Below, piece after piece: positions 43,390 to 53,017 of a stretch of 64,000 bases of DNA. Each line of letters opens with the position of its first letter. Position 1 is the stretch's first letter. Below the pieces are notes generated by a model. It was given only the letters and a program-made list of their open reading frames with translations, had not been told where the DNA came from and did not search any database. Made by a program: the position numbers and the translations under genes. The DNA lies in contig NZ_RJKE01000001.1 of assembly GCF_003751225.1 (NCBI RefSeq), positions 2,294,001 to 2,358,000 on the forward strand. Direction: 5' to 3'. This DNA is from Actinocorallia herbida. GTDB lineage: Bacteria > Actinomycetota > Actinomycetes > Streptosporangiales > Streptosporangiaceae.

Positions 43390-43842
43390 ATGACCGTCCC
43401 GTCGCTTCCCGCCCTCACCCCGCGGGCGCCCTGGGCGGCCGAGCCCGGTGCCTGGGGCCGTTCCCGGGGGACGCTCCTGCTGCGCCGCCCGGACGGCGTC
43501 CGGGCCGGGGTCCGCGTCGAGCGCTGCGCCGCAGGCCGCCTCGGCGTCGCCTACCCGGTCGGCGCCCACGACGTCGAGATCGCCGTGACCCTCGCCACGG
43601 GCGGCACCGAGGCCGGTGCCGCGGTGCTCGACGCGGTCGTCGAGGCGCTGTGGGCTGCCGACCCGCGCTGCCGCCGCGTCGTCTTCGCCGCCGCCGAGCC
43701 CGCCGGGGCCGCGACCGCCCGCCGCGCCGGTTTCCGGCCGGCGGCGGAGGTCGATCTCGCCTCCGGCCCGGTCGAACTGCTCGTCCGCGAGCCCGAGTGG
43801 GTCACCGCCGTCGACCTGGACCTGGACCGCGTTCCCACCTGA
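43390..43842 (+). CDS. GNAT-like small protein
   Basis: 150 residues, starting 1 nt after the ligase stop. The C-terminal half ('AAVLDAVVEALWAADPRCRRVVF', 'ATARRAGFRPAAEVDL', 'VELLVREPEW') has the beta-bulge/helix order of GNAT acetyltransferases, with the GF-R motif after the acyl-CoA site. The N-terminal half is poorly conserved. It might acylate a small molecule using the CoA ester made next door, but its role in the cluster is unknown. Confidence 0.6.
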   Translation: MTVPSLPALTPRAPWAAEPGAWGRSRGTLLLRRPDGVRAGVRVERCAAGRLGVAYPVGAHDVEIAVTLATGGTEAGAAVLDAVVEALWAADPRCRRVVFAAAEPAGAATARRAGFRPAAEVDLASGPVELLVREPEWVTAVDLDLDRVPT

Positions 43843-43886
43843 GCCGGGGATACTGGGACGGCTGGGGAAGTATCGGAGGATTCGCG

Positions 43887-44492
43887 GTGTCGGACACCAA
43901 TCAACTCGTCGCGCGCAACGTACGGCGCTATCGCCAGGAACAGGGCCTCTCGCTCGGCGAGGTCGCCCGCCGCTCCGGCCTGTCCAAGCAGACCCTCTCC
44001 AAGATCGAGCAGGGTGTGGGCAACCCCACGGTCGACACCCTCGTCCAGCTCGGCCTCGCCCTGGACGTCTCCCCCCGCCGCCTCCTCACCGAATGGGGCA
44101 CCCCCGTCTTCGTCCAGCGCCAGGCCGAAGGCGCCTGGACCGAGGAGGACGGCCTGTCCGAACGCCTCCTTGGCGAGGTCTACGGCTCCGGCTATGTCCG
44201 CACCATGATCCTCCGGCTGGACCGCTCTTCCACCGACCTGCCCGTCGCCGACGCCCAGGCCACCGGCACCCTCCACCACCTCTACGTCATCACCGGCCGC
44301 CTCCGCACCGGCCCCCTCTCCGACCCGGTCGACCTCGCCGCGGGCGACTTCGTCCGCTTCCCCGCCGACATCCCCCACCGCCACCTCCCCCTGACGGACA
44401 AGGTGGTCGCCCACATGGTGACCACGGTCCCCCAGGTCCGCCAGTTCACCGCGGCCAAGCCCCGCGTCTCCCCGGAGTCGGCGACCCCCTGA
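43887..44492 (+). CDS. XRE-family regulator with cupin domain
   Basis: 201 residues. N-terminal Cro/C1 HTH (about 8-62, 'LSLGEVARRSGLSKQTLSKIEQG') and C-terminal small cupin (about 100-190, 'HHLYVITGRLRTG', 'GDFVRFPADIPHRHLP'). This type often represses catabolic genes and responds to a pathway intermediate. GTG 43887 has CGGAGGA 6 nt upstream. It sits last in the aromatic cluster and opposite the ligase at 44632, so either set could be its target. Confidence 0.88.
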   Translation: MSDTNQLVARNVRRYRQEQGLSLGEVARRSGLSKQTLSKIEQGVGNPTVDTLVQLGLALDVSPRRLLTEWGTPVFVQRQAEGAWTEEDGLSERLLGEVYGSGYVRTMILRLDRSSTDLPVADAQATGTLHHLYVITGRLRTGPLSDPVDLAAGDFVRFPADIPHRHLPLTDKVVAHMVTTVPQVRQFTAAKPRVSPESATP

Positions 44493-44587
44493 CCCGGCCC
44501 TGGGCGCGGCCCGCGTCCCGGCCGGGCGCGCAGCCCGACCGGCTCCCGGCGAGTCCGCCTGGAGCGGCCGCGTCATCGCCTGCCGCC

Positions 44588-44618
44588 CCCGGACCCGCCC
44601 GTCGCGGGCGGGTCCGGG
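44588..44618. terminator. Bidirectional hairpin terminator
   Basis: Perfect 14-bp stem (arm CCCGGACCCGCCCG), loop TCG, between the convergent XRE-cupin and ligase genes. Confidence 0.85.
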
Positions 44619-44631
44619 AGGACGCGCGGGC

Positions 44632-46197
44632 CTAGGTCTGCGCCGGGGTGTAGAGGGCGCGGATCTCGGTGCGGTGGAGCTTGCCGGTTCGGGTGCGGGG
44701 GAGGGACGGGACCACGGTGGCGGTGCGGGGGATCTTGTAGGTGGCGAGGACGCCGCGCAGCGAGGCCAGGACGGTGGCGGTGTCGAGCGCGGTGTCGCGG
44801 GCGGGGACGAGGAGGGCGTGGCCCACCTCGCCCCAGTCAGGGTGGGGGACGCCGATGACGGCGCATTCGGCGACGCCGGGGATGCCGGAGATGACGCGTT
44901 CGACCTCGGCGGGGTAGATGTTCTCGCCGCCGGAGATGATGACCTCCTTGAGGCGGTCCACGATCTGGAAGGCGCCGTCGGGGGAGCGGCGGGCTATGTC
45001 GCCGGTGCGGAGGCCGCCGTCGGAGAGGGCCGCGGCGGTCTCCTCGGGGCGGCCCCAGTAGCCCGCCATGACGTTCGGGCCGGCGGCCAGGAGCTCGCCG
45101 GCGCCGTCGGGGGAGCCCGGCAAGGGGGACAGGCGGACGTCGGTGAAGAAGTGGGGGACCAGGCCCGTGCCCGAGTCCACCAGGACGCCAGGGGACGCCT
45201 CCGTCAGGCCGTAGCCCTCCCGGACGGCCACGCCGCGGGCCTCGTACAGGGCCTTGAGGTCGGGAGGGACGGGGGCGCCGCCGCACAGGAGGGTGCGCAG
45301 GCTCGTCAGGTCCGCACTCCCGAAACTGGGGACGGCGGCCATCCGCGCCAGCATCGTGGGCACGGCGAACATCGAGGTGACGCGGTGGCGGGCGATGAGG
45401 TCGAGGGTGCGGGAGGCGTCGAAGGACTCCGCGAGCAGGCAGGTCCCGCCCTTCAGCAGGACGGGGAGGGCCAGCATGTTCAGCGCCGCGGCGTGGAAGA
45501 GCGGGGCCGTCACCAGGGCGACCTCGGCGCCGGTCAGATCGAGGTCGACCAGCACGTTGAGGCAGTTCCACAGGACGTTGCCGTGAGTGAGGACGGCGCC
45601 CTTGGGGCGTCCCGTCGTGCCCGACGTGTAGAGGATGAGGCACGGGTCGGCGGCCCGCACCGGCTCGGCGAGGTCGGACGGGGACACCGCGGAAAGGGCT
45701 GCCTCGTACTCCGTGCCACCCACCGGATAAATACGGACAGAACTATTCAAAGCAGGCGCAGATATCAGGGCGTCGCACAGCAGAACGCGCGCGCCGCAGT
45801 CCGCGAGCTGATGGTCGATCTCGGGCGCAGACAGCAGTGAGTTGAGCGGAACGAAGACCCCGCCGAGCATCCCGACGGCGACGAGCCCTTCCAGAAAACC
45901 GGGACGATTCAGACCGAGGTAAGCCACCCGGTCGCCCGTTCCGACTCCGTCGGCCCGCAGTAGATGCGCGAGCCGCGTCGCGCGCTCGTGCAACGCCGCG
46001 TAGGTGAGCGTCACCGACGGCGCGCCACCGCGGCCGTCCGTCGCGAAGCCCTGTGCCACGGGCTTGTGGACGATCGCCGGGCGGTTCCCGGAGCGCTCCG
46101 CGCGGCGCCGGATCCAGGACGCGACACCCGTGACGGTGTCGGGTTCGTCCCGGTCGGCGGGCGTGCCGAAGTGCGGGTCGAGCAGGTGGTCGCGCAT
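44632..46197 (-). CDS. Acyl-CoA/aryl-CoA ligase (AMP-binding), divergent from the ammonia-lyase operon
   Basis: 521-residue ANL ligase: 'LILYTSGTTGRPKGAVL' P-loop, 'REGYGLTEASPG', 'GLRTGDIARRSPDGAFQ', hinge 'DRLKEVIISGGENIYP' and catalytic Lys in 'RTRTGKLHR'. All core motifs are intact. It is divergent from the P450-KS-KS'-ammonia-lyase operon (115-nt gap), so activation of p-coumarate or cinnamate to its CoA ester is a reasonable proposal, not shown. ATG 46197 is used. Confidence 0.88.
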   Translation of the reverse strand: MRDHLLDPHFGTPADRDEPDTVTGVASWIRRRAERSGNRPAIVHKPVAQGFATDGRGGAPSVTLTYAALHERATRLAHLLRADGVGTGDRVAYLGLNRPGFLEGLVAVGMLGGVFVPLNSLLSAPEIDHQLADCGARVLLCDALISAPALNSSVRIYPVGGTEYEAALSAVSPSDLAEPVRAADPCLILYTSGTTGRPKGAVLTHGNVLWNCLNVLVDLDLTGAEVALVTAPLFHAAALNMLALPVLLKGGTCLLAESFDASRTLDLIARHRVTSMFAVPTMLARMAAVPSFGSADLTSLRTLLCGGAPVPPDLKALYEARGVAVREGYGLTEASPGVLVDSGTGLVPHFFTDVRLSPLPGSPDGAGELLAAGPNVMAGYWGRPEETAAALSDGGLRTGDIARRSPDGAFQIVDRLKEVIISGGENIYPAEVERVISGIPGVAECAVIGVPHPDWGEVGHALLVPARDTALDTATVLASLRGVLATYKIPRTATVVPSLPRTRTGKLHRTEIRALYTPAQT

Positions 46198-46250
46198 GTC
46201 CGCTCCCGTCGGTAAGTCTCACAAGTGCGCGTTTGGATTGGCGCATCCCG

Positions 46251-46296
46251 GTAATTGCTACGGATGGCAACATCATAGTTACTTGGTGTAATTGCT
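46251..46296. promoter_or_regulatory. Divergent promoter with GTAATTGCT direct repeat
   Basis: GTAATTGCT occurs at 46251-46259 and 46288-46296 in the A+T-rich gap between the ligase and the P450 operon. It is a candidate regulator site. Confidence 0.35.
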
Positions 46297-46312
46297 GGTG
46301 GGAGGGGTGGGC

Positions 46313-47605
46313 ATGGTGGAAGCCGGACCGGGCACCGCGGCGCTGATGGACGCGCGCGTGCGGCACAGCCCGGAGGGCGAGCGCATCGACACCCGGGACG
46401 AGCCTCCGGTCTGGCGGGCGCCGCTGCCCGACGGCACCTTCGTCTGGACGGTCTCGGGGTTCGACGCCGCGCGCAAGGCGCTCGGCGAGCCGACGTTCGC
46501 GCGGTCGTTCAGCGAGCCGGGCGGCGACAGGTGGAAGGAGTACCTCTGGTTCTCCGAGCCGCCCGTCACCGACAGCATCGTGCGCAGCATGTTCAACACC
46601 GACGGCGAGGCGCACCGGAGGCTGCGCGCCCTCGGGGCCGCGGCCATCACCTCCGAGCGGATCGCGCGCGCCGCGCACGACGCGGCCTCGGTCGCGGCCG
46701 AGCGGCTCGCCGCGATCGCCGACCGGGGGGAGGCCGACCTCGTCGCCGACTTCTGCCACCCGTTCGTGCTCGACATCGCCGCCGAGATGTTCGGCTATCC
46801 GGCCGAGATCATCCGCCGGATCCGCGCGCTGCCCCGCTGGGCGCCGGCCCCGCTGTTCGAACCCGAGGGTTCGCCCGAGCGGGTGCGCTACGGCGCCGAA
46901 CGCGAGGAGATGGTGACGCTCCTGTACGACCTCCTCGCCGCGTGCCGCCGCGACCCGGGCCCCGACGGGGTGAGCGCCATGCTCGCCCTCGCCGCCGAGA
47001 CCGGGATGGACGACCAGGAGCTCACCTCGACGGTCTTCGCGACGCTCCTGGCCGTCACCGAGCCCGTCACGGACTTCCTCACCACCGCGCTGTACAGCCT
47101 GTGGTCCCGGCCGGGCCTCGCCGAAGATCCGGACGCGGTCGAGCGGGGGATGGAAGAGTTGCTCAGGTACACCACACCGGTCGCCGCGCCGATGCCGCGC
47201 CTGGTCACCAGGCCGCTCGCGTTCCACGGGGCCTATCTGGAACCCGGGGACGCGGTCGTGGTCCATCTGGGCCTGGCCAACCGCGACCCGAGCCGGTTCG
47301 ACCAGCCGAACCGGCTCGATCTGTCTCGGGAGGTAGGCAACGACCTGGCCTTCGCGCACGGTCCGCACCACTGCCTATCGCCCTCTCTGGGCGAGCACCT
47401 CTGCCGGACCGTACTGATGGCGGTCCTGCGCGGCCTGTCCGACCTCGCCCCGGCCCGTTCCCTGGACGAGCTGCCTTGGCGGCCCGGGTGCACCGGGCCC
47501 TTCACCCGTTTCCACGTCACGTCCGGGCTGGCCGAACTGCCCGTCACGTTCCGGCCCGCGTCCCGAGACGCGGTGGCGGCCCGCGCGGCGACGGGGGTGG
47601 CGTGA
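46313..47605 (+). CDS. Atypical cytochrome P450
   Basis: 430-residue P450-like protein heading the operon. ExxR ('MEELLRY') and the heme Cys354 are present, but the heme motif reads 'FAHGPHHCLSPSLGEHL': Ser replaces the near-invariant Gly two residues after Cys. The I-helix oxygen motif is degenerate ('LLAVTEPVTDFL', Pro where Thr should be). Loss of Thr suggests peroxygenase-like, dehydratase-like or non-oxidative chemistry, or a structural role. ATG 46313 follows GGGAGGGG. Its stop overlaps the ketosynthase start by one base (TGATG). Confidence 0.85.
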   Translation: MVEAGPGTAALMDARVRHSPEGERIDTRDEPPVWRAPLPDGTFVWTVSGFDAARKALGEPTFARSFSEPGGDRWKEYLWFSEPPVTDSIVRSMFNTDGEAHRRLRALGAAAITSERIARAAHDAASVAAERLAAIADRGEADLVADFCHPFVLDIAAEMFGYPAEIIRRIRALPRWAPAPLFEPEGSPERVRYGAEREEMVTLLYDLLAACRRDPGPDGVSAMLALAAETGMDDQELTSTVFATLLAVTEPVTDFLTTALYSLWSRPGLAEDPDAVERGMEELLRYTTPVAAPMPRLVTRPLAFHGAYLEPGDAVVVHLGLANRDPSRFDQPNRLDLSREVGNDLAFAHGPHHCLSPSLGEHLCRTVLMAVLRGLSDLAPARSLDELPWRPGCTGPFTRFHVTSGLAELPVTFRPASRDAVAARAATGVA

Positions 47606-48693
47606 TGGCGCACGTCACCGGCCTTTCCACGCTCACCGCCTACGGCCCCGGGCTCACCGCCCTCTGGGACGGGATCTCTTCGGGCACCCCGGCGGTCTCG
47701 CCCGTCACCAGGTTCGAGACGAGGCACCACCGCGCGCACCACGCCGCGGTGCTGCCCGGCGATCCCGACCTTTTCGAGGCGCTGCGCGGCCTTGTCGAGG
47801 AGGCTTGTACGCAGGCCGGCCTTACGCCCGAGCAGCGCGCGACGACCCCGCTGGTCCTCGCCGTCCACGCGGGCCGCGACACCACGGCCAAGGCCGCCGC
47901 CCTCGCCGAGGCGTGCGGGCTGCGCGGGGTCGCGGCGATCCACACCGCGGCCTGCGCCGCGTCCAACTCGGCGCTCGCCGACGCCGCGGAACTCATCACC
48001 TACCTCGTCGAGGACCGGGTGGTCGTCGCCGGAGGCAGCTTCGTCGACCCGAGCATGTTCGCGGCGTTCGACAGCGCGGGCATCCTCACCGCCGAGGGCG
48101 TCAGCAGGCCGTTCAGCGCGGGCCGCAGCGGTCCGATCCTGGGCGACGGCGCGGCCGCGGCGGTCCTGGAACGCGACGGCTCGCGGCCCGACCTGCCCGG
48201 CGCCTGGCTGCGCGTCACGGGGTGGGGCAACACGTCCGAGGCGCACCACGTGGTCCGGCCGCGCGCCGACGGACGGGGCCCGGCCGAGGCGATCACCAAG
48301 GCGCTGGCCCGCGCGGGAAGCCCCCGCGTCGGATACGTCAACGCGCACGCCACCGCCACGCCGGCGTTCGACGCGGCGGAGGCCGCCGCGATCCTGCGCG
48401 GCCTGGCGGGTCAGCCCGGAGACCCCGGGGGAGCCGCCGACGTCCGGGTCAGCTCCACCAAGGCGCTGCACGGCCACTGCCTGGAAGGGTCGGGGCTCGT
48501 CGAGATGGCCGTGTGCGCGCTCTCGTTCCGCAACGGGCGGCTCCCGGTCAACGCCGGATTCGCCGGCCCGGACGCGGACTGCCCGCTCAACCTCGTGCTG
48601 GACACCGGGCAGGCCCCGGAGACCGGCCACATGCTCAGCCTCAACACCGGTTTCGGCGGTGTCAGCACCGCCCTCGTCCTGGCGGCGCCATGA
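47605..48693 (+). CDS. Ketosynthase (beta-ketoacyl-ACP synthase-like)
   Basis: 362-residue thiolase-fold ketosynthase, about 50 residues shorter than FabF. The active site is complete: Cys117 in 'HTAACAASNSAL', His248 in 'VNAHATATP', Lys286 and His291 in 'SSTKALHGHCLEGSG'. It should condense an acyl starter with a malonyl unit. Translation is coupled to the P450 upstream (1-nt overlap) and the short ketosynthase downstream (ATGA). No acyl carrier protein gene is seen nearby. Confidence 0.87.
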   Translation: MAHVTGLSTLTAYGPGLTALWDGISSGTPAVSPVTRFETRHHRAHHAAVLPGDPDLFEALRGLVEEACTQAGLTPEQRATTPLVLAVHAGRDTTAKAAALAEACGLRGVAAIHTAACAASNSALADAAELITYLVEDRVVVAGGSFVDPSMFAAFDSAGILTAEGVSRPFSAGRSGPILGDGAAAAVLERDGSRPDLPGAWLRVTGWGNTSEAHHVVRPRADGRGPAEAITKALARAGSPRVGYVNAHATATPAFDAAEAAAILRGLAGQPGDPGGAADVRVSSTKALHGHCLEGSGLVEMAVCALSFRNGRLPVNAGFAGPDADCPLNLVLDTGQAPETGHMLSLNTGFGGVSTALVLAAP

Positions 48694-49277
48694 ACACCAC
48701 AACGCAAGCGCACCCGGCCGGAACCCGCGCGAAGGCGGTCCCGACCCCTTCCGACGGCGAGGCCGTCCTGACGGTCCTCGCGGAGGAGCACTGGCCGCCT
48801 TCCGGCGAGGCCGATCCGCGGCTCCCGGACGTCCCGCGCTGGGACGTCTCCTTCTTCGCCCCGCTCCTCATGGCGGCCGCCGAACCCTGCCTCACCCGGC
48901 ATTTCGGCGCGCCGCCGCTGGCGACCGAGGTGGGCGACCGGGTCGCCCTCGTCATGGTGTCGACCCGCGGCGACGCGGTCACCCAGGGCGCGATCGACGA
49001 GGCGACCGCGGAACCAAGGCCGGTGCCCAAGCACCTGCTGTTCCAGAACGTGCCCAGCACCGCGCCCGGCCACCTCGCCGCGCTGTGGGGGCTCTCCGGT
49101 CCCTTCGTCACCCTCCTGGCCGCCGGCGCCCCGCTGGCCGCGGCCCGCGAGCGGGCGGCCCGCCTCATCGCGACGGGCGACGCCGACCATGTCCTGGCCG
49201 TCGCACTGGACCCGGGCGACCACCCGAGCCGTCCCGGCACGGCGCAGGCCCAGTTGCTGGCGGCTTCCGGCCGATAG
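48690..49277 (+). CDS. Short ketosynthase-like / chain-length-factor-like protein
   Basis: 195 residues with the N-terminal ketosynthase half-fold only ('NVPSTAPGHLAALWGLSGPF', 'ARLIATGDADHVLAVALD'). The position of the active-site Cys is occupied by a non-Cys ('GPFVTLLAAGAPL'). This resembles the short 'chain length factor' partners found with aryl polyene and flexirubin ketosynthases. It likely pairs with the preceding ketosynthase. ATG 48690 is coupled by ATGA. The match to that family is inferred from pattern, not from a search. Confidence 0.65.
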   Translation: MNTTTQAHPAGTRAKAVPTPSDGEAVLTVLAEEHWPPSGEADPRLPDVPRWDVSFFAPLLMAAAEPCLTRHFGAPPLATEVGDRVALVMVSTRGDAVTQGAIDEATAEPRPVPKHLLFQNVPSTAPGHLAALWGLSGPFVTLLAAGAPLAAARERAARLIATGDADHVLAVALDPGDHPSRPGTAQAQLLAASGR

Positions 49278-49307
49278 GCCGCCGCCCACACACCACCAGG
49301 AGGAGAC

Positions 49308-50795
49308 ATGTCCGTCGACCAGCTACCCGTGACGGCAACGCTGGTGTTCCCGGCGAGGCTGACCCCGGAGGCGCTCGAACAGGCCGCCGCGCCCGTCGCC
49401 GTGACGCTCGACGAGGGCGCCAGGAACGCCGTCGTGGGCTGCCACGACTTCCTGCACCTGTGCCTGGCCGAAGGCCGCGAGATCTACGGCGCGACGACGG
49501 GGTTCGGCCCGCTCGTCACCTTCGCCGGGCAGAAGGAGGCGGCCGACCAGTGCGAGAACCTGCTGTTCCACCTGGAGGTCGGCCAGGGCGCCGACCTCCC
49601 TCCCGCGATCGCCCGCGCGGCGCTGCTCGCCCGGGTCTGGACGCTCTCGCAGGGCAGATCGGGTGTTTCCCTGGCCGTCATCGACGCGCTGCGGGCCACC
49701 CTGGCGACGTCGTTCGCCCCGGCCATCCCGGAGTTCGGGTCGGTCGGCGCGAGCGGTGACCTCGCCCCGATGGCGCACGCCGTCCGGGCGCTCCAGGGCC
49801 GCGGCCAGGCCTATCTCGGCGAGGTCCGGATGAACGCCGGCGAGGCGCTCACCCGGGCGGGGCTCGTCCCGCTGGAACTGACCGGCCGCGACGCGCTCGC
49901 GCTGGTCAACGGCACGTCCGTCACCTCGGCGGCCGCGGGCCTGGCGCTCACCGCGCTCTCCCGCAGCCTGGCCGCGGCGACCGCGCTGACCGCGCTCATG
50001 GCCGACGTCCTCGGCTGCCGGAGCGACTTCGTCGTGCCGGAGATCTTCGAGGCGCTCGGCCACGACGACACCGCGGGGCAGGCCGCGGTGCTGCGCGCGC
50101 ATCTCGCCGACCACGTCCCGGGCGCGGAACGGCCGCTCCAGGAGCCGTACACGCTGCGCTGCGCGCCGCACCTGCTGGGCGCGTCGGCGACCAGCCTGCG
50201 GCACGCCCGCCAGGTCGTCACCGACGACCTCAACGGGGTCAGCGACAACCCGCTGCTCTTCCCGGAACGCGACGTCATCGCGCACGGAGGCAACTTCTTC
50301 GGCCAGCAGGTCGCGTTCGCCGCCGACCTGATGTCGATCACCGCGACCCAGATGGCCAACCTCGCGGAACGCCAGCTCGACCTGCTCATCGACCCGCACC
50401 GCAACGGCGGCCTCAATCCGGTCCTCGCCGAGGCGCCCGGCCGCGATCACGGCGTCCAGGGCGTCCAGCTGGCCGCCACATCCCTGGTCGCCCGCATGCG
50501 CCGCCGGGCCGTTCCGGCCTCCATGCAGAGCATTCCCACCAACCACCACAACCAAGACATCGTGCCATTCGGCACGCAGGCGGCCCTGACGGCCCACGAG
50601 CAGGCCCAGACCCTGCGTCTGCTCCACGGCTCTCTGGCGGTGGCCCTGGTCCAGGCGGTCCGGGTGGGCGCCCGCCGTCCGACCACGACCGCCGGCGCCC
50701 GCCTCGCGGACGCCCTGGACGCGGCGCTGTCCGCGGACATCCCGTGGGCGACCCGGGTCCGCCGCGCGGCCGACATCCTCGACACCGCGGTCTGA
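49308..50795 (+). CDS. Aromatic amino acid ammonia-lyase, probably tyrosine (TAL-like)
   Basis: 495-residue MIO enzyme of the HAL/PAL/TAL family. The cofactor triad Ala148-Ser149-Gly150 is in 'GSVGASGDLAPMAH'. Tyr60 ('REIYGATTGFGP'), 'LALVNGTS', 'YTLRCAPHLLG', 'SDNPLLF' and 'NHHNQDIVPFGTQ' are conserved. The selectivity pair is His88-Leu89 ('LLFHLEVG'), equal to the His-Leu of tyrosine ammonia-lyase (Phe-Leu in PAL, Ser-His in HAL), so tyrosine to p-coumarate is expected. An aminomutase is possible. It lies 30 nt after the KS' gene. Confidence 0.88.
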   Translation: MSVDQLPVTATLVFPARLTPEALEQAAAPVAVTLDEGARNAVVGCHDFLHLCLAEGREIYGATTGFGPLVTFAGQKEAADQCENLLFHLEVGQGADLPPAIARAALLARVWTLSQGRSGVSLAVIDALRATLATSFAPAIPEFGSVGASGDLAPMAHAVRALQGRGQAYLGEVRMNAGEALTRAGLVPLELTGRDALALVNGTSVTSAAAGLALTALSRSLAAATALTALMADVLGCRSDFVVPEIFEALGHDDTAGQAAVLRAHLADHVPGAERPLQEPYTLRCAPHLLGASATSLRHARQVVTDDLNGVSDNPLLFPERDVIAHGGNFFGQQVAFAADLMSITATQMANLAERQLDLLIDPHRNGGLNPVLAEAPGRDHGVQGVQLAATSLVARMRRRAVPASMQSIPTNHHNQDIVPFGTQAALTAHEQAQTLRLLHGSLAVALVQAVRVGARRPTTTAGARLADALDAALSADIPWATRVRRAADILDTAV

Positions 50796-52262
<1,467 letters not shown>

Positions 52263-52271
52263 GCCCGTGAA

Positions 52272-52305
52272 AAAGCCCGTCCGCGCGTCGGCGCGGACGG
52301 GCTTT
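52272..52305. terminator. Bidirectional hairpin terminator
   Basis: Perfect 15-bp stem (arm AAAGCCCGTCCGCGC), loop GTCG, with T and A runs at the ends; lies between convergent dgdA and TetR genes. Confidence 0.88.
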
Positions 52306-52330
52306 CGCGTGAGAATCCTCACCCGGACGG

Positions 52331-52915
52331 TCAGACGAAGGGGAGCTCCACCTCGTCCAGGGCGGCGGAGATGTGCTTCTGGAGCGGGACGGCGCAGGCG
52401 TCGTCGAACCAGAGGTGGCCGCCGGTGCGGATGGCGGAGAGGAAGGCGGCCGCGACGACGCGGCCGCGCTCGCGGGTACAGTCATCGCGGTCCACGACGC
52501 GCTCGGAGAGGTCGCGTTCCAGATCGGCCTGCCCCGCGAGGAGCCGGGCGAGAAGGCACGGGTGACGACGGGCCAGCCTTGAGCGCTCCGCCCATTCGGG
52601 GTCGGGCAGCCGCATCGGGGCGAGCAGCAGGTCGGTGGCCGCGCGCAGGGCCTCCCAGCCGGACAGCCCGGCGGGCTGGCGGTCGACGGTGACCAGCAGC
52701 ATCCGAAAGAGATCCTCCTCACCGAACATGACGGCCTCGGCCTTGTCGGTGAAGTAGTTGAAGAAGGTGCGGCGGGAGATGTTGGCCGCGTCGGCGATCT
52801 CCTCGACGGTCACCTTGTCGTAGCCGTGCTCGGTCGCCAGGCGGATCGCGGCATGGTGGACGGCCCGCCGGGTGTCGGCCTTCTTCTGCTCGCGCAGGCC
52901 GTGCGTGCTGGTCAT
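52331..52915 (-). CDS. TetR family regulator of the adjacent exporter
   Basis: About 194 residues. HTH at about 10-60 ('VTVEEIADAANISRRTFFNYFTDKAEAV') with a normal C-terminal ligand domain. Met 52915 is preferred (GGGG just upstream), with Met 52924 as alternative. It is divergent from the DHA2 exporter, and a perfect GTGCAA-CT-TTGCAC palindrome sits between them, so repression of that exporter is likely. Confidence 0.88.
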   Translation of the reverse strand: MTSTHGLREQKKADTRRAVHHAAIRLATEHGYDKVTVEEIADAANISRRTFFNYFTDKAEAVMFGEEDLFRMLLVTVDRQPAGLSGWEALRAATDLLLAPMRLPDPEWAERSRLARRHPCLLARLLAGQADLERDLSERVVDRDDCTRERGRVVAAAFLSAIRTGGHLWFDDACAVPLQKHISAALDEVELPFV

Positions 52916-52954
52916 GGACCCCATGGTATGCAGAATTCGAGCTTTCTGCCCAGT

Positions 52955-52968
52955 GTGCAACTTTGCAC
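52955..52968. promoter_or_regulatory. TetR operator candidate GTGCAACTTTGCAC
   Basis: Perfect 6-bp arms with a 2-nt centre, plus a third half-site (TGTGCA, 52971-52976), in the 102-nt region between TetR and the DHA2 exporter. Confidence 0.6.
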
Positions 52969-53017
52969 GATGTGCAGGTAGTCTGAGGAAGTTCAATCGT
53001 TACTTGGGGGACGTCTG

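Noticed and set aside
43390-43842. Siderophore lysine acyltransferase
   Set aside because: The C-terminal GNAT-like pattern is similar in style, but there are no siderophore genes nearby and the N-terminus does not match.
49308-50795. Histidine ammonia-lyase (hutH)
   Set aside because: His-Leu in place of the Ser-His selectivity pair, and no hut genes nearby; the operon context is a ketosynthase set.
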